Assembly (NCBI RefSeq): GCF_003144535.1
Contig: NZ_PHFJ01000004.1
Coordinates: forward strand, 1-64,000
Source of the DNA: Proteus penneri
GTDB lineage: Bacteria > Pseudomonadota > Gammaproteobacteria > Enterobacterales > Enterobacteriaceae
Direction of reading: 5' to 3'
Length of the DNA: 64,000 nt
In this document: positions 1 to 11,527 of the stretch, one piece after another
Layout of the letters: each line of letters starts with the position of its first letter
Numbering within the stretch: position 1 is the first letter of the stretch
The notes under the pieces: model-generated
Told to the model about the DNA's origin: nothing
Databases searched by the model: none
The model's input: the letters and a program-made list of their open reading frames with translations, nothing else
Program-made: the position numbers and the translations under genes

Positions 1-76
1 TGGTGGGCGGTATTGGGCTCGAACCAACGACCTCCTCCTTGTAAGGGAGATGCTCTACCAACTGAGCTAACCGCCC
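1..76 (-). tRNA. tRNA-Val (anticodon UAC)
   Basis: The reverse complement folds as a complete tRNA. The acceptor arms GGGCGGT and ACCGCCC pair and are followed by A and an encoded CCA. The anticodon loop CTTACAA gives UAC, for valine. In E. coli a valine/lysine tRNA cluster lies upstream of and divergent from gltX, so further tRNAs of this operon may lie beyond the window edge. Confidence 0.96.
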
Positions 77-91
77 GTCGTGATGGGGTGC

Positions 92-119
92 ATTATAGGG
101 ATACTGCGCTATGAGTCAA
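92..119 (-). promoter_or_regulatory. Sigma-70 promoter of the tRNA-Val operon
   Basis: On the minus strand, TTGACT (119-114) and a perfect TATAAT (97-92) are separated by 16 bases. A G/C-rich discriminator follows, about 15 bases before the tRNA. This arrangement is typical of stringently controlled stable-RNA promoters. Confidence 0.85.
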
Positions 120-395
120 CGATTTTTATCAGTTTTTTATTGTGAAAATGATCGTTCGTTTTATTTTTAGTCAAGATGCTTTTTTTAGCATCATAAGTGA
201 TACAGCAATTAACCAAAATAATCCTACGGGTACTCTTCGTCAAACAAAAAATCATCAATTTGAAAATTTTATCTCTGTTAAAGGCTTAATGCCATTGAGG
301 AATTAACATCCAGTGATAAAATGAGGTAACCATTTCGTTTTTTTGATAATCACGATTACTTATCTATATAAGTAAGACGTACAAAGGCAATCCCA
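120..395. other. Intergenic region between the tRNA-Val promoter and gltX
   Basis: No gene is seen. The stretch is AT-rich and holds a short hairpin (GATGCT/AGCATC near 175-191) with no convincing role, an 8-bp inverted repeat at 356-375, and the gltX ribosome-binding site (AAAGG, 8 bases before the ATG). Confidence 0.6.
356..375. repeat. 8-bp perfect inverted repeat upstream of gltX
   Basis: TTACTTAT, a 4-base CTAT spacer and ATAAGTAA form a perfect inverted repeat ending 20 bases before the gltX ATG. It overlaps TATATAAG, which could serve as a -10 element, so it may be an operator or simply AT-rich promoter sequence. Confidence 0.45.
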
Positions 396-1814
396 ATGAG
401 TAAAATAAAAACCCGTTTTGCACCAAGTCCTACTGGCTATCTACATGTTGGTGGTGCGCGTACCGCACTTTATTCCTGGTTATATAGCCGTCACAATAAG
501 GGCGAATTTGTACTGCGTATAGAAGATACCGACTTAGAACGTTCTACTCAGCCAGCCATCGATGCAATCATGGACGGTATGAATTGGTTAAATCTGAATT
601 GGGATGAAGGTCCTTATTATCAGACTAAACGCTTCGATCGCTATAACCAAGTGATTGATCAAATGTTATCTGCGGGTACTGCATACCGTTGCTATTGCTC
701 TAAAGAGCGTTTAGAACAGCTACGCGAAGATCAAATGGCCAAAGGTGAAAAACCGCGTTACGATGGTTGTTGCCGTGGTGGTAACCATAATCACAGCGCT
801 GATGAGCCTCATGTTGTGCGTTTCTTAAATCCTCAAGAAGGTTCTGTTATTTTTGATGACAAAATTCGTGGCCCAATTGAATTTAGTAACCAAGAGCTTG
901 ACGATCTAATTATTCGTCGTACTGATGGATCCCCAACTTATAACTTCTGTGTTGTTATTGATGACTGGGATATGGAAATCACTCACGTTATTCGTGGTGA
1001 AGATCATATCAACAACACACCTCGCCAAATCAATATTCTCAAAGCATTAGGTGCGCCTGTACCAGAATATGCTCACGTATCAATGATTTTAGGTGATGAT
1101 GGTAAAAAATTATCTAAACGTTATAACGCTGTCAGCGTAATGCAATATCGTGATGAGGGCTATTTACCAGAAGCACTATTAAACTACTTAGTACGTTTAG
1201 GTTGGTCTCATGGTGACCAAGAGATCTTTACTATTGATGAAATGATTGAACACTTCACTTTAGAAGCTATCAGTAAATCAGCCAGTGCATTTAATACTGA
1301 TAAACTACTTTGGTTAAACCATCACTACATCAATACACTGCCAGCTGAGAAAGTCGCTGTTCATTTAGATTGGCATATCAAACAACAAAATATTGATACC
1401 AGTAATGGCCCATCATTAGTTGAACTGATCAAATTATTAGGCGAACGCTGTAAAACATTAAAAGAGATGGCTGAAAGTTGCCATTACTTCTATGTTGATT
1501 TCGAGAACTTTGAAGAAACAGCTGCGAAAAAACATTTACGCCCAGTTGCTCGTCAACCATTAGAAGTTGTTCGCGATAAATTATCAGCAATTACGGAGTG
1601 GACAGCTGAAAATATTCACCAAGCTATTCAAGATACCGCTGATGAATTGGAAATCGGTATGGGTAAAGTGGGTATGCCATTACGTGTTGCTGTAACGGGT
1701 GCAGGCCAATCTCCAGGCTTAGATGTTACTGTTCATGCTATTGGTAAAACACGGAGTATTGCACGTATTAATAAAGCATTAGACTTTATTACTGAAAGAG
1801 AAAACCAAGCTTAA
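396..1814 (+). CDS. gltX: Glutamyl-tRNA synthetase
   Basis: Class I aminoacyl-tRNA synthetase that charges tRNA-Glu in the cytoplasm. The Rossmann-fold signature YLHVGGART (HIGH type) lies near residues 15-23 and the KLSKR loop (KMSKS type) near 237-241. The length of 472 aa is normal for the bacterial discriminating enzyme. A cysteine/histidine-rich insert ([15 protein letters not shown]) near residues 98-130 matches the zinc-binding segment of the E. coli enzyme. The ATG is preceded by AAAGG. It stands alone between divergent tRNA-Val and downstream tRNA-Ala genes, the same setting as in E. coli. Confidence 0.98.
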   Translation: MSKIKTRFAPSPTGYLHVGGARTALYSWLYSRHNKGEFVLRIEDTDLERSTQPAIDAIMDGMNWLNLNWDEGPYYQTKRFDRYNQVIDQMLSAGTAYRCYCSKERLEQLREDQMAKGEKPRYDGCCRGGNHNHSADEPHVVRFLNPQEGSVIFDDKIRGPIEFSNQELDDLIIRRTDGSPTYNFCVVIDDWDMEITHVIRGEDHINNTPRQINILKALGAPVPEYAHVSMILGDDGKKLSKRYNAVSVMQYRDEGYLPEALLNYLVRLGWSHGDQEIFTIDEMIEHFTLEAISKSASAFNTDKLLWLNHHYINTLPAEKVAVHLDWHIKQQNIDTSNGPSLVELIKLLGERCKTLKEMAESCHYFYVDFENFEETAAKKHLRPVARQPLEVVRDKLSAITEWTAENIHQAIQDTADELEIGMGKVGMPLRVAVTGAGQSPGLDVTVHAIGKTRSIARINKALDFITERENQA

Positions 1815-1840
1815 TTTACTCGTTAATCTTGCTTATCAAG

Positions 1841-1879
1841 AAAGATACATTCCTAAAATAGGGAATGTATCTTTTTTTT
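1841..1879 (+). terminator. Rho-independent terminator of gltX
   Basis: AAAGATACATTCC pairs with GGAATGTATCTTT around a short loop and is followed by a run of T. It lies 26 bases after the gltX stop. Confidence 0.9.
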
Positions 1880-1922
1880 GTACTCTTTTTCAGCAATCAA
1901 TAAATAATGTGAGATTAACTGA

Positions 1923-1951
1923 TTGACAGTATTGTGCTTGTTGCCTATTAT
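1923..1951 (+). promoter_or_regulatory. Sigma-70 promoter of the tRNA-Ala operon
   Basis: A consensus TTGACA (1923-1928) and TATTAT (1946-1951) are 17 bases apart, about 20 bases before the first tRNA-Ala. The discriminator contains GCCCG, as expected for stringent control. Confidence 0.87.
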
Positions 1952-1971
1952 CAAGCCCGTTCCAGTATGTT

Positions 1972-2047
<76 letters not shown>

Positions 2048-2074
2048 ATATACTTCTAGAACAATCCAATATGT

Positions 2075-2150
<76 letters not shown>

Positions 2151-2160
2151 GAATTTTAAG

Positions 2161-2190
2161 ATCCTGAAGAGAAATCTTCGGGATTTTTTG
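2161..2190 (+). terminator. Terminator of the tRNA-Ala pair
   Basis: ATCCTGAAGA pairs with TCTTCGGGAT (one T-G pair) around a GAAA loop, followed by TTTTTG. It lies 10 bases after the second tRNA. Confidence 0.9.
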
Positions 2191-2215
2191 TTTTCTACTC
2201 TCCCTTTATTTATTT

Positions 2216-2971
2216 CTACTGTGCAGTGTAACCGCCATCAATGGCATAAAACGCTCCTGTTGAGAAACTGCTCTCATCTGAAAGTAAAAAAGCAACCGTT
2301 TTAGCGACTTCATCTCTAGTTGCCATTCTTTTCATTGGGTGTGTATTTGCCATCCATTCACGAACTTCGTTGGGTAGCATTTGCATTCTTGGCGTATCAA
2401 CATACCCAGGCCCAATAGCATTGATCCTTATTCCTTTATCTGCAAACTCAAGCGCAGCTGAACGTGTGATCCCTAATACGGCGTGTTTAGCTGCTGTATA
2501 TGCTGAAATACCCGCAATTCCCACGATGCCATTAGATGAAGAAAGATTCACAATACTCCCTCCTCCACTTTTTAATATTGCGGGTATACCATATTTCAAC
2601 CCATAAAATACGCCATTGATATCTGTATCAATTACTGCTTTCCAATCTTCAATCTCATAATCCACAATAGACGTATTATGAGGCCCCGTGATCCCTGCAT
2701 TATTAACCAAGCCATGTAATGCTCCAGCTTGAGACATAACAGCCTCAATCATTTTTTCGACTTGAGAAGATGAGGTCATATCAGCCTGTAAAGCAATCAC
2801 TTTCTCGCCTGTTATATCAATAGAACGTGCTGTTTTTATTACTTGATCTAAATGCCTACCTGTAATGAAAACCGTCGCACCACGTTGAAATAGTAACTGT
2901 GCAATACCTTCACCTACACCAGTACTTGCACCAGTGACTAAAATCACTCTACCTTTAAAATAATCCATCAT
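2216..2971 (-). CDS. Short-chain dehydrogenase/reductase (SDR), substrate unknown
   Basis: Classical SDR oxidoreductase of about 251 aa. Visible features are the cofactor loop TGASTGVG near the N-terminus, the NNAG motif, a catalytic serine in the SSSNG segment, the YTAAK (YxxxK) pair and the C-terminal GPGYVDTPR segment. The family uses NAD(P)H on many alcohols, ketones and sugars; nothing here fixes the substrate. An in-frame ATG nine codons upstream exists, but AAGAGG lies 10 bases before the chosen ATG at 2971. The gene is divergent from a MarR-type regulator, and three identical-type palindromes lie between them, so it is probably that regulator's target. Confidence 0.85.
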   Translation of the reverse strand: MMDYFKGRVILVTGASTGVGEGIAQLLFQRGATVFITGRHLDQVIKTARSIDITGEKVIALQADMTSSSQVEKMIEAVMSQAGALHGLVNNAGITGPHNTSIVDYEIEDWKAVIDTDINGVFYGLKYGIPAILKSGGGSIVNLSSSNGIVGIAGISAYTAAKHAVLGITRSAALEFADKGIRINAIGPGYVDTPRMQMLPNEVREWMANTHPMKRMATRDEVAKTVAFLLSDESSFSTGAFYAIDGGYTAQ

Positions 2972-3026
2972 TTCAACTTTACCTCTTATCAATAACATCA
3001 GTTTCTATCAAGCAACCATAAAATAA

Positions 3027-3127
3027 TTAACCAAAGTTAACTATATACCATAATATTTGATTAACTTTAGTTAATCAATATAAAGTTTGTTCAAAATGCA
3101 TGACCTGATAATATTAACTTTAGTTAA
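3027..3127. promoter_or_regulatory. Three-copy palindromic operator between SDR and marR-type gene
   Basis: The 14-bp palindrome TTAAC-N4-GTTAA occurs at 3027-3040 and 3114-3127, and as TTAACTTTAGTTAA at 3061-3074. Centres are 34 and 53 bp apart. MarR-family proteins bind palindromes of about this size in their own divergent promoters, so these are the likely binding sites of the neighbouring regulator. Confidence 0.75.
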
Positions 3128-3151
3128 CATAATTCATGAGATGGCGTATTT

Positions 3152-3592
3152 ATGGAAAAATGTGAATTAGAAAATGCATTGTCATTATTACAATGTACAT
3201 TAGTCGCGCAGCGAACTCGTTATACCCCAGAGCAAGTCACTTGGGGTCAATATGATATTTTGGAATTATTACGCTTACGAGGTGACTTAACCCCTTCTCA
3301 ATTGAGTGATTCTTTGGCTATTTCAGGACAAAATTTGTCGAAATTTATGCGAGGATTAAAATCATTAGGATTTATTGCACAAAAACGTTCTGAAAAAGAT
3401 AAGCGTGAATTTATTACCCATTTAACTGATGAAGGTCACGCTTTTTTAGCAAGAGCAGCATTAGGTCGAAAACAAAATGCTGAAAAAATAAGTGAATGTT
3501 TAACGCTCGGAGAACAAACATTATTTATTGAATTAAGTCAGAAAATTATTAATGCATTAACACCTGAAAAATCCGGTATAGATAATAATTAA
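3152..3592 (+). CDS. MarR-family transcriptional regulator
   Basis: A 146-aa winged helix-turn-helix protein. The LTPSQLSDSLAISGQNLSKFMRGL segment reads as the helix-turn-helix. The stretch KRSEKDKREFITHLTDEG is the typical wing followed by the LTxxG strand of MarR proteins. Such dimers usually repress their own gene and a divergent neighbour until a small phenolic or oxidising ligand is bound. It is divergent from the SDR gene across the three-palindrome region. Its stop lies 2 bases from the stop of the convergent ypeB, and no terminator separates them. The ligand is unknown. Confidence 0.85.
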   Translation: MEKCELENALSLLQCTLVAQRTRYTPEQVTWGQYDILELLRLRGDLTPSQLSDSLAISGQNLSKFMRGLKSLGFIAQKRSEKDKREFITHLTDEGHAFLARAALGRKQNAEKISECLTLGEQTLFIELSQKIINALTPEKSGIDNN

Positions 3593-3594
3593 CA

Positions 3595-3810
3595 TCATCG
3601 CTTTAAGGGCTTTAATAGTCCTTCTAAGCCTTCAATTTTAATTGCAAGGGTCATCTCCATGAGTTGCCCTAGTTTTCCTTCAGGGAACTGTCCTTTCTTA
3701 GCAAACCATAATAAATACTCTTCAGGTAAATCAACTAACATTCGCCCTTTGTACTTACCAAATGGCATTTGTGTGTTTGCTATATCAATAAGATGCTGTT
3801 TCTCTAACAT
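3595..3810 (-). CDS. ypeB: DUF3820 family protein YpeB
   Basis: A 71-aa protein beginning MLEKQHLIDIANTQMPFGKY and containing the PFGKYKGR and LPEEYLLWFAKKG motifs of the DUF3820 (YpeB) family. Its function is not established. In E. coli ypeB neighbours ligA, which fits its place here. An upstream ATG would add 25 residues, but that extension overlaps the nupC terminator, so the ATG at 3810 is preferred. AGAGA is the only visible ribosome-binding site. Confidence 0.75.
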   Translation of the reverse strand: MLEKQHLIDIANTQMPFGKYKGRMLVDLPEEYLLWFAKKGQFPEGKLGQLMEMTLAIKIEGLEGLLKPLKR

Positions 3811-3865
3811 GTTCTCTACCACATTGCCCTTGAAGAAATAGTTCCGATTATAGGGTAATTTAAAG

Positions 3866-3896
3866 ATAAAAAAAGCAGTACCCAAAGGTACTGCTT
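3866..3896 (-). terminator. Terminator of nupC
   Basis: On the minus strand AAGCAGTACC pairs with GGTACTGCTT around TTTG and is followed by a long T run. Confidence 0.88.
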
Positions 3897-3980
3897 GATT
3901 TTCTGTTACTTGATTAACAAGTGATGCAATTTACATTGTTATTTTATTCACATGCTACCTATCTATTTTATCTTCCAAGA

Positions 3981-5165
3981 TTAAACAAACAGACCTGCGA
4001 TAGCTGCGGATAAGAAGCTTACTAATGTAGAACCAAACAGTAATTTCAAACCGAAACGAGAAACAACGTTTCCTTGTACTTCGTTTAAACCTTTAATCGC
4101 ACCTGCCACAATCCCGATTGAAGAGAAGTTAGCAAATGAAACTAAGAATACAGACAAGATACCAACAGAACGCGGTGAAATTTCAGCAGCAATATCTTGT
4201 AAGCTACCCATTGCAACGAATTCGTTAGACACTAGTTTAGTTGCCATAACACTACCAACACGTAATGCATCTTGCTCTGGAACACCAATAACCCATGCTA
4301 ATGGATAAAAAACGTAACCTAAGCAATCTTGGAAGCTAATACCAAAAATCATGCTGAAAATTGCATTCACTGCAGCAATTAAGGCAATAAACCCAATCAG
4401 CATTGCAGCTACGATTAACGCAACTTTGAAACCAGCTAGAATGTATTCACCTAACATTTCAAAGAAGCTTTGACCTTCATGAAGATTACCCATTTGAATA
4501 TCTTCTTCATTCTCAACAGAATATGGGTTAATCACCGAAAGGACGATAAAGGTACTGAACATATTCAGTACTAGAGCAGCAACAACGTATTTTGGATCTA
4601 ACATTGTCATGTATGCTCCAACAATTGACATTGATACTGTCGACATTGCTGTTGCAGCCATAGTGTACATACGACGCTGAGACATTTTGCCTAAAACATC
4701 TTTATAAGCAATAAAGTTCTCTGATTGACCAAGAACTAATGAGCTCACTGCGTTGAAAGATTCCAGTTTCCCCATACCATTCACTTTAGAAAGCACTGTA
4801 CCGATAATACGGATCACGAAAGGTAATACTTTGATATGCTGAAGAATACCAATTAATGCAGAAATAAAGATAATTGGACATAAAACATTCAGGAAGAAGA
4901 ATGCTAAACCACCTTTCATCATGCCACCGAATACGAACTCAGTACCTTGTGCGGCATAACCTAATAAGTGATCAAATAATCCAGCGAATCCACGAACAAA
5001 GCCCTCGCCAACATCAGAGTTGAGGAAAAACCATGCTAATGCGATTTCAATAACTAATAACTGCACGATATAACGCAGACGGATCCCTTTGCGATTGTTA
5101 CTCGCAATGAATGCTAATGCGCCAATAACGGCGAGTGCTAAAACGAAGTGAATGATAGAAGACAT
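3981..5165 (-). CDS. nupC: Nucleoside:H+ symporter NupC
   Basis: Concentrative nucleoside transporter (CNT family) of the inner membrane, importing nucleosides with protons. The 394-aa protein is largely hydrophobic, with multiple membrane segments. It carries the conserved family segments around [28 protein letters not shown] and [11 protein letters not shown], which line the nucleoside site in CNT proteins. E. coli NupC is 400 aa. GGAG lies 5 bases before the ATG. A near-perfect CRP site upstream fits the cAMP-CRP/CytR control known in E. coli. Confidence 0.96.
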   Translation of the reverse strand: MSSIIHFVLALAVIGALAFIASNNRKGIRLRYIVQLLVIEIALAWFFLNSDVGEGFVRGFAGLFDHLLGYAAQGTEFVFGGMMKGGLAFFFLNVLCPIIFISALIGILQHIKVLPFVIRIIGTVLSKVNGMGKLESFNAVSSLVLGQSENFIAYKDVLGKMSQRRMYTMAATAMSTVSMSIVGAYMTMLDPKYVVAALVLNMFSTFIVLSVINPYSVENEEDIQMGNLHEGQSFFEMLGEYILAGFKVALIVAAMLIGFIALIAAVNAIFSMIFGISFQDCLGYVFYPLAWVIGVPEQDALRVGSVMATKLVSNEFVAMGSLQDIAAEISPRSVGILSVFLVSFANFSSIGIVAGAIKGLNEVQGNVVSRFGLKLLFGSTLVSFLSAAIAGLFV

Positions 5166-5200
5166 GCATGCTCCAAAAATAAAAATAAATCTTGTAGAGC

Positions 5201-5242
5201 ATTTTATGTAACGCGTAACATTACGATGTGATTTTTGTCACA
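5201..5242 (-). promoter_or_regulatory. CRP site and promoter of nupC
   Basis: TGTGA-N6-TCACA is present without mismatch at 5227-5242. On the minus strand a TAAAAT -10 element lies at 5206-5201. A start near 5194 would place the CRP site centre at about -40.5, the class II activation geometry. Confidence 0.8.
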
Positions 5243-5339
5243 ATACTATGAAACCATATACACACTATTTATTAAATAAGATAGGTTGATCACATTTTCA
5301 AAGTTACTTAAGGAACATTAAATGTACATTTAGCTTAAG

Positions 5340-5377
5340 TAAAAAATGCTACTAGGAAGGTTTTCCAGTAGCATTTA
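5340..5377 (-). terminator. Terminator of ligA
   Basis: On the minus strand AAATGCTACT pairs with AGTAGCATTT, with an inner GGAA/TTCC pairing, followed by TTTTTT. It lies 16 bases after the ligA stop. Confidence 0.88.
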
Positions 5378-5393
5378 TTAAATAGTAGAATGA

Positions 5394-7600
<2,207 letters not shown>

Positions 7601-7603
7601 AAG

Positions 7604-8632
7604 CTATTGATTTAGATCCAACGTCCTGCGAATTCTAGATTTATAAAGCTCGATTTTTTGTGGCGTTAAGAGTTTGCGTTCATCATCCAGCACAACACCA
7701 CCTACATCAGATGCTATACGTTGAGCCGTAAGTAACATCAATTTAAAGTTTTGGTTAGCATCACCATAAGATGGCACCATCATAAACATTGATACACCTG
7801 GTGTCGTCAATTCCGCCATTGTATCAATATTAAATGTTCCCGGTTTCACCATATTCGCTAAACTAAACAATACAGGCCCATTAGCTGTTGGATTAAGATG
7901 ACGATGGAAAATATTCATTTCACCAAACTGGAATCCAGCTTGAATGATACTTTGCATTAACGCTTCACCATCCAGCATTTGACCATGATGTGCACTTACG
8001 TTTAGAACAATAACCAGCTCTTTCTCTGCTTCTGACGCTTGTGAAGCCGATTCTGCCATTGACTCTTCAGCAGGAACATGATGCGAAACCTCAGTTTCAA
8101 CAGGAGTCACATGAGCCGCTGTCTCTGAAATTGAAGGCTCAAAATTTGCAGATGGGCTTTCTGTATTAACGTGTGATTTTATTTCACTCGCAACATTAAC
8201 CGCAGGAGCTGGTTTTGGCTCATCTCTAACAATAGGTGTTGGCTCTTTTTCAATCACATCAAAAACACCAAGGCTGGGCTCTTGCTGTAATGAAGTATCG
8301 TGAGAGTTCCCTTTTGTTTGGGTTTCAGACATTAATGGATCACTATCTACCACTGAAATTTCAGGTTCATGTAGAGGCGCCGATTTTATCGGTGGCTCAC
8401 TCTCCCGCTTTTCAGTAGAGGATAAAGTTGATGTCTGATGACTAGCCTCAGCATATTGTGGTTCGTCATCGTTCTCATCTGACTGATAATTCTGTTTCTG
8501 ACGTTTTACTGGGCGATTACGGAAAAGCTTAGAACGCTCTTTTCGACCAATCCATAAGCCGTGTAATAACAAAGCTATGATTAAAATCGCACCAACAACG
8601 ATTAATATCAGACGCAAATTTTGCTGCATCAT
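7604..8632 (-). CDS. zipA: Cell division protein ZipA
   Basis: Essential division protein that anchors FtsZ to the inner membrane. The 342-aa protein begins [19 protein letters not shown], a single N-terminal membrane segment almost identical to E. coli ZipA. A basic stretch ([13 protein letters not shown]), a long acidic and P/Q/E/S-rich linker (residues about 45-200) and a C-terminal FtsZ-binding domain of about 140 residues follow. The start at 8632 is chosen because it puts the membrane helix at the very N-terminus; an extra 14 in-frame residues upstream are not typical. Divergent from cysZ, as in E. coli. Confidence 0.96.
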   Translation of the reverse strand: MMQQNLRLILIVVGAILIIALLLHGLWIGRKERSKLFRNRPVKRQKQNYQSDENDDEPQYAEASHQTSTLSSTEKRESEPPIKSAPLHEPEISVVDSDPLMSETQTKGNSHDTSLQQEPSLGVFDVIEKEPTPIVRDEPKPAPAVNVASEIKSHVNTESPSANFEPSISETAAHVTPVETEVSHHVPAEESMAESASQASEAEKELVIVLNVSAHHGQMLDGEALMQSIIQAGFQFGEMNIFHRHLNPTANGPVLFSLANMVKPGTFNIDTMAELTTPGVSMFMMVPSYGDANQNFKLMLLTAQRIASDVGGVVLDDERKLLTPQKIELYKSRIRRTLDLNQ

Positions 8633-8855
8633 TTCTATCTCTGTTGTCTTGAGGTTTAATAGCCACGTTGGCAAATATTACTTTTTACTAAGAGTATTTG
8701 CCAATGCTCATAAGTGCAAGCCAATACTTAATTTTCTTGTCACAAAGATACACACATCAATCTCTTATGCACATTTTTTAGACAATTCATGACTAGTAAG
8801 GCTGATTATCTCCCTATATGATACTAGCTTGCCCTCATTGGAGAGAATAGGAAGT

Positions 8856-9626
8856 ATGACAAATTTGACAGAAACGAATAAAAATTTAAATGGATTTCAT
8901 TATTTTGCTCTTGGTTGGCGTTTAATTACACGCAAAGGGCTAAAACGTTTTGTTATCTTACCATTACTAGCCAATATTATTATTCTCGGAAGCGCCTTTT
9001 GGTGGTTATATGGTCAAATTGGTGGCATGGTCAATTGGATGATGGAAAAAGTGCCTGATTGGTTACAGTGGTTGAGTTATTTAATCTGGCCATTATCCGT
9101 TATTTTTATCTTATTAGTGTTCACTTATTTCTTTAGTACCTTAGCCAATATTATTGCTTCTCCGTTTAATGGATTATTGGCTGAAAAATTAGAAGGCCAA
9201 ATAACTGGCATTGCACCACCAGATACGGGTATTGCGGGTATATTGAAAGATGTTCCACGTATTTTAAAACGTGAGCTAATTAAAATAGCTTATTATTTAC
9301 CACGCGCTATTGTCTTGTTATTGCTCTATTTTATTCCTGCTATCGGACAAACCGTTGCCCCTATTTTATGGTTTGCTTTTGGTGCTTGGATGATGGCAAT
9401 TCAATATAATGACTTCCCATTTGATAACCATAAAATTTCATTTTCAGCGATGAAATCCTCACTCAAACAGGACAAATGGAATAACCTTCAATTTGGTATG
9501 GTTATTAATATTTTTACCATGATCCCTATTCTAAATTTAGTCATCATGCCCGTCGCAATTTGTGGAGCGACTGCAATGTGGTGCGATCGTTATCGTAAAC
9601 AGCATGTGCAAGATGGGCAGTGGTAA
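8856..9626 (+). CDS. cysZ: Sulfate transporter CysZ
   Basis: Inner-membrane protein needed for sulfate uptake for cysteine synthesis. The 256-aa product has several hydrophobic segments ([38 protein letters not shown] and others). It shares long identical blocks with E. coli CysZ, such as [13 protein letters not shown] and [21 protein letters not shown] lies just before the ATG at 8856, so the in-frame ATG 27 bases upstream is unlikely. E. coli has cysZ directly next to cysK; here an unrelated minus-strand gene lies between them. Confidence 0.96.
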   Translation: MTNLTETNKNLNGFHYFALGWRLITRKGLKRFVILPLLANIIILGSAFWWLYGQIGGMVNWMMEKVPDWLQWLSYLIWPLSVIFILLVFTYFFSTLANIIASPFNGLLAEKLEGQITGIAPPDTGIAGILKDVPRILKRELIKIAYYLPRAIVLLLLYFIPAIGQTVAPILWFAFGAWMMAIQYNDFPFDNHKISFSAMKSSLKQDKWNNLQFGMVINIFTMIPILNLVIMPVAICGATAMWCDRYRKQHVQDGQW

Positions 9627-9661
9627 GCCTAACTAATTTAGCAACATCTCGATAAATACAA

Positions 9662-9700
9662 AAAACCCCGTTTTATTTAATTGTAAGCGGGGTTTTATTT
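9662..9700. terminator. Bidirectional terminator after cysZ
   Basis: AAAACCCCG pairs with CGGGGTTTT around a 17-base AT-rich loop, with T-rich tracts on both strands. It serves cysZ and probably the convergent gene at 9749-10279. Confidence 0.85.
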
Positions 9701-9748
9701 TAAACTTTTTTCAATAGCGTGGTTGGGCTTATTTTGTTATTAGCCAGA

Positions 9749-10279
9749 CTACTCAATTAATGAACGAATATAATCTTTGGTTTCTTCTCTATCCATCGGC
9801 TCACGCTCATTAATTCCCATTTCAAAGATATTTAATGCACCATCTAGTTTTTCAATAATCTCTTCATCATCTCGAATGCAGAGAATATAAGCATTTTCAA
9901 ACGGTGTGAGATCAACCAATCGTAACCCTTTTTCTGTCAAAAAGTAGTTAATATATTCCAAATAAGGTAGTTCATAAGGCAACATATAAGGATCAATACT
10001 CACTTCATCCCAATCAATATTTTCAACTTGAGATAAAATCAGTGCGCCAGGTGATTCAGACAAAGAAATCTGTTCTAACGATTTCAAGTCAGGAATATCA
10101 CCAAAATATTCTGTCCATTCCACATAATCCATTAATCCTTGAGCAGAGAGCGATTCGTATAGCCAATTAAGTACATCTTCTTGAGCATCGGACTCGGGTA
10201 AATTTTCACGCAAAGCTTGCGCATCTAATTCTGGTACAGCGAGTTCAAGTGCGTTAATCAACTCTTCAATGGTTTCCAT
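9749..10279 (-). CDS. Unrecognised acidic cytoplasmic protein
   Basis: A 176-aa, strongly acidic protein without a signal peptide or membrane segment. It begins METIEELINALELAVPELDA. The C-terminal half (GLRLVDLTPFENAYILCI followed by DDEEIIEKLDGALNIFEMG) looks like a compact alpha/beta domain and faintly resembles DUF6630-type proteins, but I cannot confirm this. AGGGG lies 5 bases before the ATG at 10279; a longer frame to 10345 is less likely. It interrupts the otherwise conserved cysZ-cysK junction on the opposite strand and has no evident functional link to either. Confidence 0.75.
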   Translation of the reverse strand: METIEELINALELAVPELDAQALRENLPESDAQEDVLNWLYESLSAQGLMDYVEWTEYFGDIPDLKSLEQISLSESPGALILSQVENIDWDEVSIDPYMLPYELPYLEYINYFLTEKGLRLVDLTPFENAYILCIRDDEEIIEKLDGALNIFEMGINEREPMDREETKDYIRSLIE

Positions 10280-10515
10280 TATGACCCCTGTATTTGCAAG
10301 AAATGTAGTTAAAAATAGATTATCAGCCATCAATATACTGCACATCTCTTGATTTATTAATTTGTGAATTGTCTCACTGACTCTTGATTAGAATCTTTTG
10401 GAATAAAAAGATAAAAAAGTTATAAGTATATTCATAAAGCTTATTTCCATCTTTAGCTTGATGGCGTATGGTAATTTCATCTGACCTTATAAAAAATCAT
10501 GTACCGAGGATAAAA

Positions 10516-11469
10516 ATGAGCAAGATTTTCGAAGACAACTCGCAAACTATTGGGCACACTCCTTTAATTCGCTTAAAGCATTTCGGAAATGGTAACATTC
10601 TGGCTAAAGTGGAATCTCGTAACCCAAGCTTCAGTGTAAAATGCCGTATCGGTGCCAACATGATTTGGGATGCAGAAAAGAAAGGTATTCTTAAAGAAGG
10701 TGTTGAACTTGTAGAACCTACTAGTGGTAATACTGGGATTGCTTTGGCTTATGTTGCAGCAGCTCGTGGCTACAAATTAACACTGACAATGCCTGATACC
10801 ATGAGTGTAGAGCGCCGTAAATTACTCAAAGCATTAGGGGCTAATTTAGTGCTGACTGAAGGCGCAAAAGGCATGAAAGGGGCTATCGATAAAGCCAATG
10901 AAATTCGTGATAGCGATCCTGGCCGTTACCTTTTACTACAACAATTTAGTAATCCAGCTAACCCTGAAATTCATGAAAAAACCACAGGCCCTGAAATCTG
11001 GAATGACACTGATGGTGAAGTAGCTGCTGTTATTGCTGGCGTCGGCACTGGCGGTACTATTACAGGTATTGGTCGCTATTTGAAAAACACACAAGGTAAA
11101 GCAGTAACAATGGTTGCGGTTGAACCAGCAGACTCCCCTGTTATAACTCAAGCTCTAGCTGGTGAAGAAATTAAACCAGGCCCTCATAAAATCCAAGGCA
11201 TCGGAGCAGGTTTTATTCCTGAAAACCTAGATTTATCGTTACTGGATCGCGTTATTCAAATCACTAACGAAGAAGCCTTTGATACTGCTCGTGAACTTAT
11301 GACGAAAGAAGGTATTCTCGCAGGTATTTCTTCAGGTGCAGCTATTGCGGCAGCCGTAAAACTTGCAAAAGAGCCCGAATTTGCAAACAAAGAAATTGTG
11401 GTTATTTTACCTTCTTCAGGTGAGCGTTATTTAAGTACACCACTTTTTGCTGATATTTCTGACAGCTAA
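10516..11469 (+). CDS. cysK: O-acetylserine sulfhydrylase A (cysteine synthase A)
   Basis: PLP enzyme converting O-acetylserine and sulfide to cysteine. The PLP lysine lies in [11 protein letters not shown] (near K42), followed by the substrate loop [16 protein letters not shown] and the phosphate-binding glycine loop [16 protein letters not shown]. At 317 aa it is close to E. coli CysK (323 aa). The SVKCRIG form at the lysine distinguishes CysK from CysM (SVKDRA). GAGGA lies 5 bases before the ATG at 10516. Confidence 0.97.
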   Translation: MSKIFEDNSQTIGHTPLIRLKHFGNGNILAKVESRNPSFSVKCRIGANMIWDAEKKGILKEGVELVEPTSGNTGIALAYVAAARGYKLTLTMPDTMSVERRKLLKALGANLVLTEGAKGMKGAIDKANEIRDSDPGRYLLLQQFSNPANPEIHEKTTGPEIWNDTDGEVAAVIAGVGTGGTITGIGRYLKNTQGKAVTMVAVEPADSPVITQALAGEEIKPGPHKIQGIGAGFIPENLDLSLLDRVIQITNEEAFDTARELMTKEGILAGISSGAAIAAAVKLAKEPEFANKEIVVILPSSGERYLSTPLFADISDS

Positions 11470-11500
11470 ATCGCATCACTCAATTGTAAAATATTTATTA

Positions 11501-11527
11501 AAAAAGCACCTCAATGGTGCTTTTTTT
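11501..11527 (+). terminator. Terminator of cysK
   Basis: AAAAAGCACC pairs with GGTGCTTTTT around TCAAT and is followed by more T, 31 bases after the cysK stop. Confidence 0.9.

Noticed and set aside
175-191. Short hairpin GATGCT/AGCATC upstream of gltX
   Set aside because: Only 6 bp with an all-T loop; it follows no gene on the plus strand and is too weak for a terminator call.
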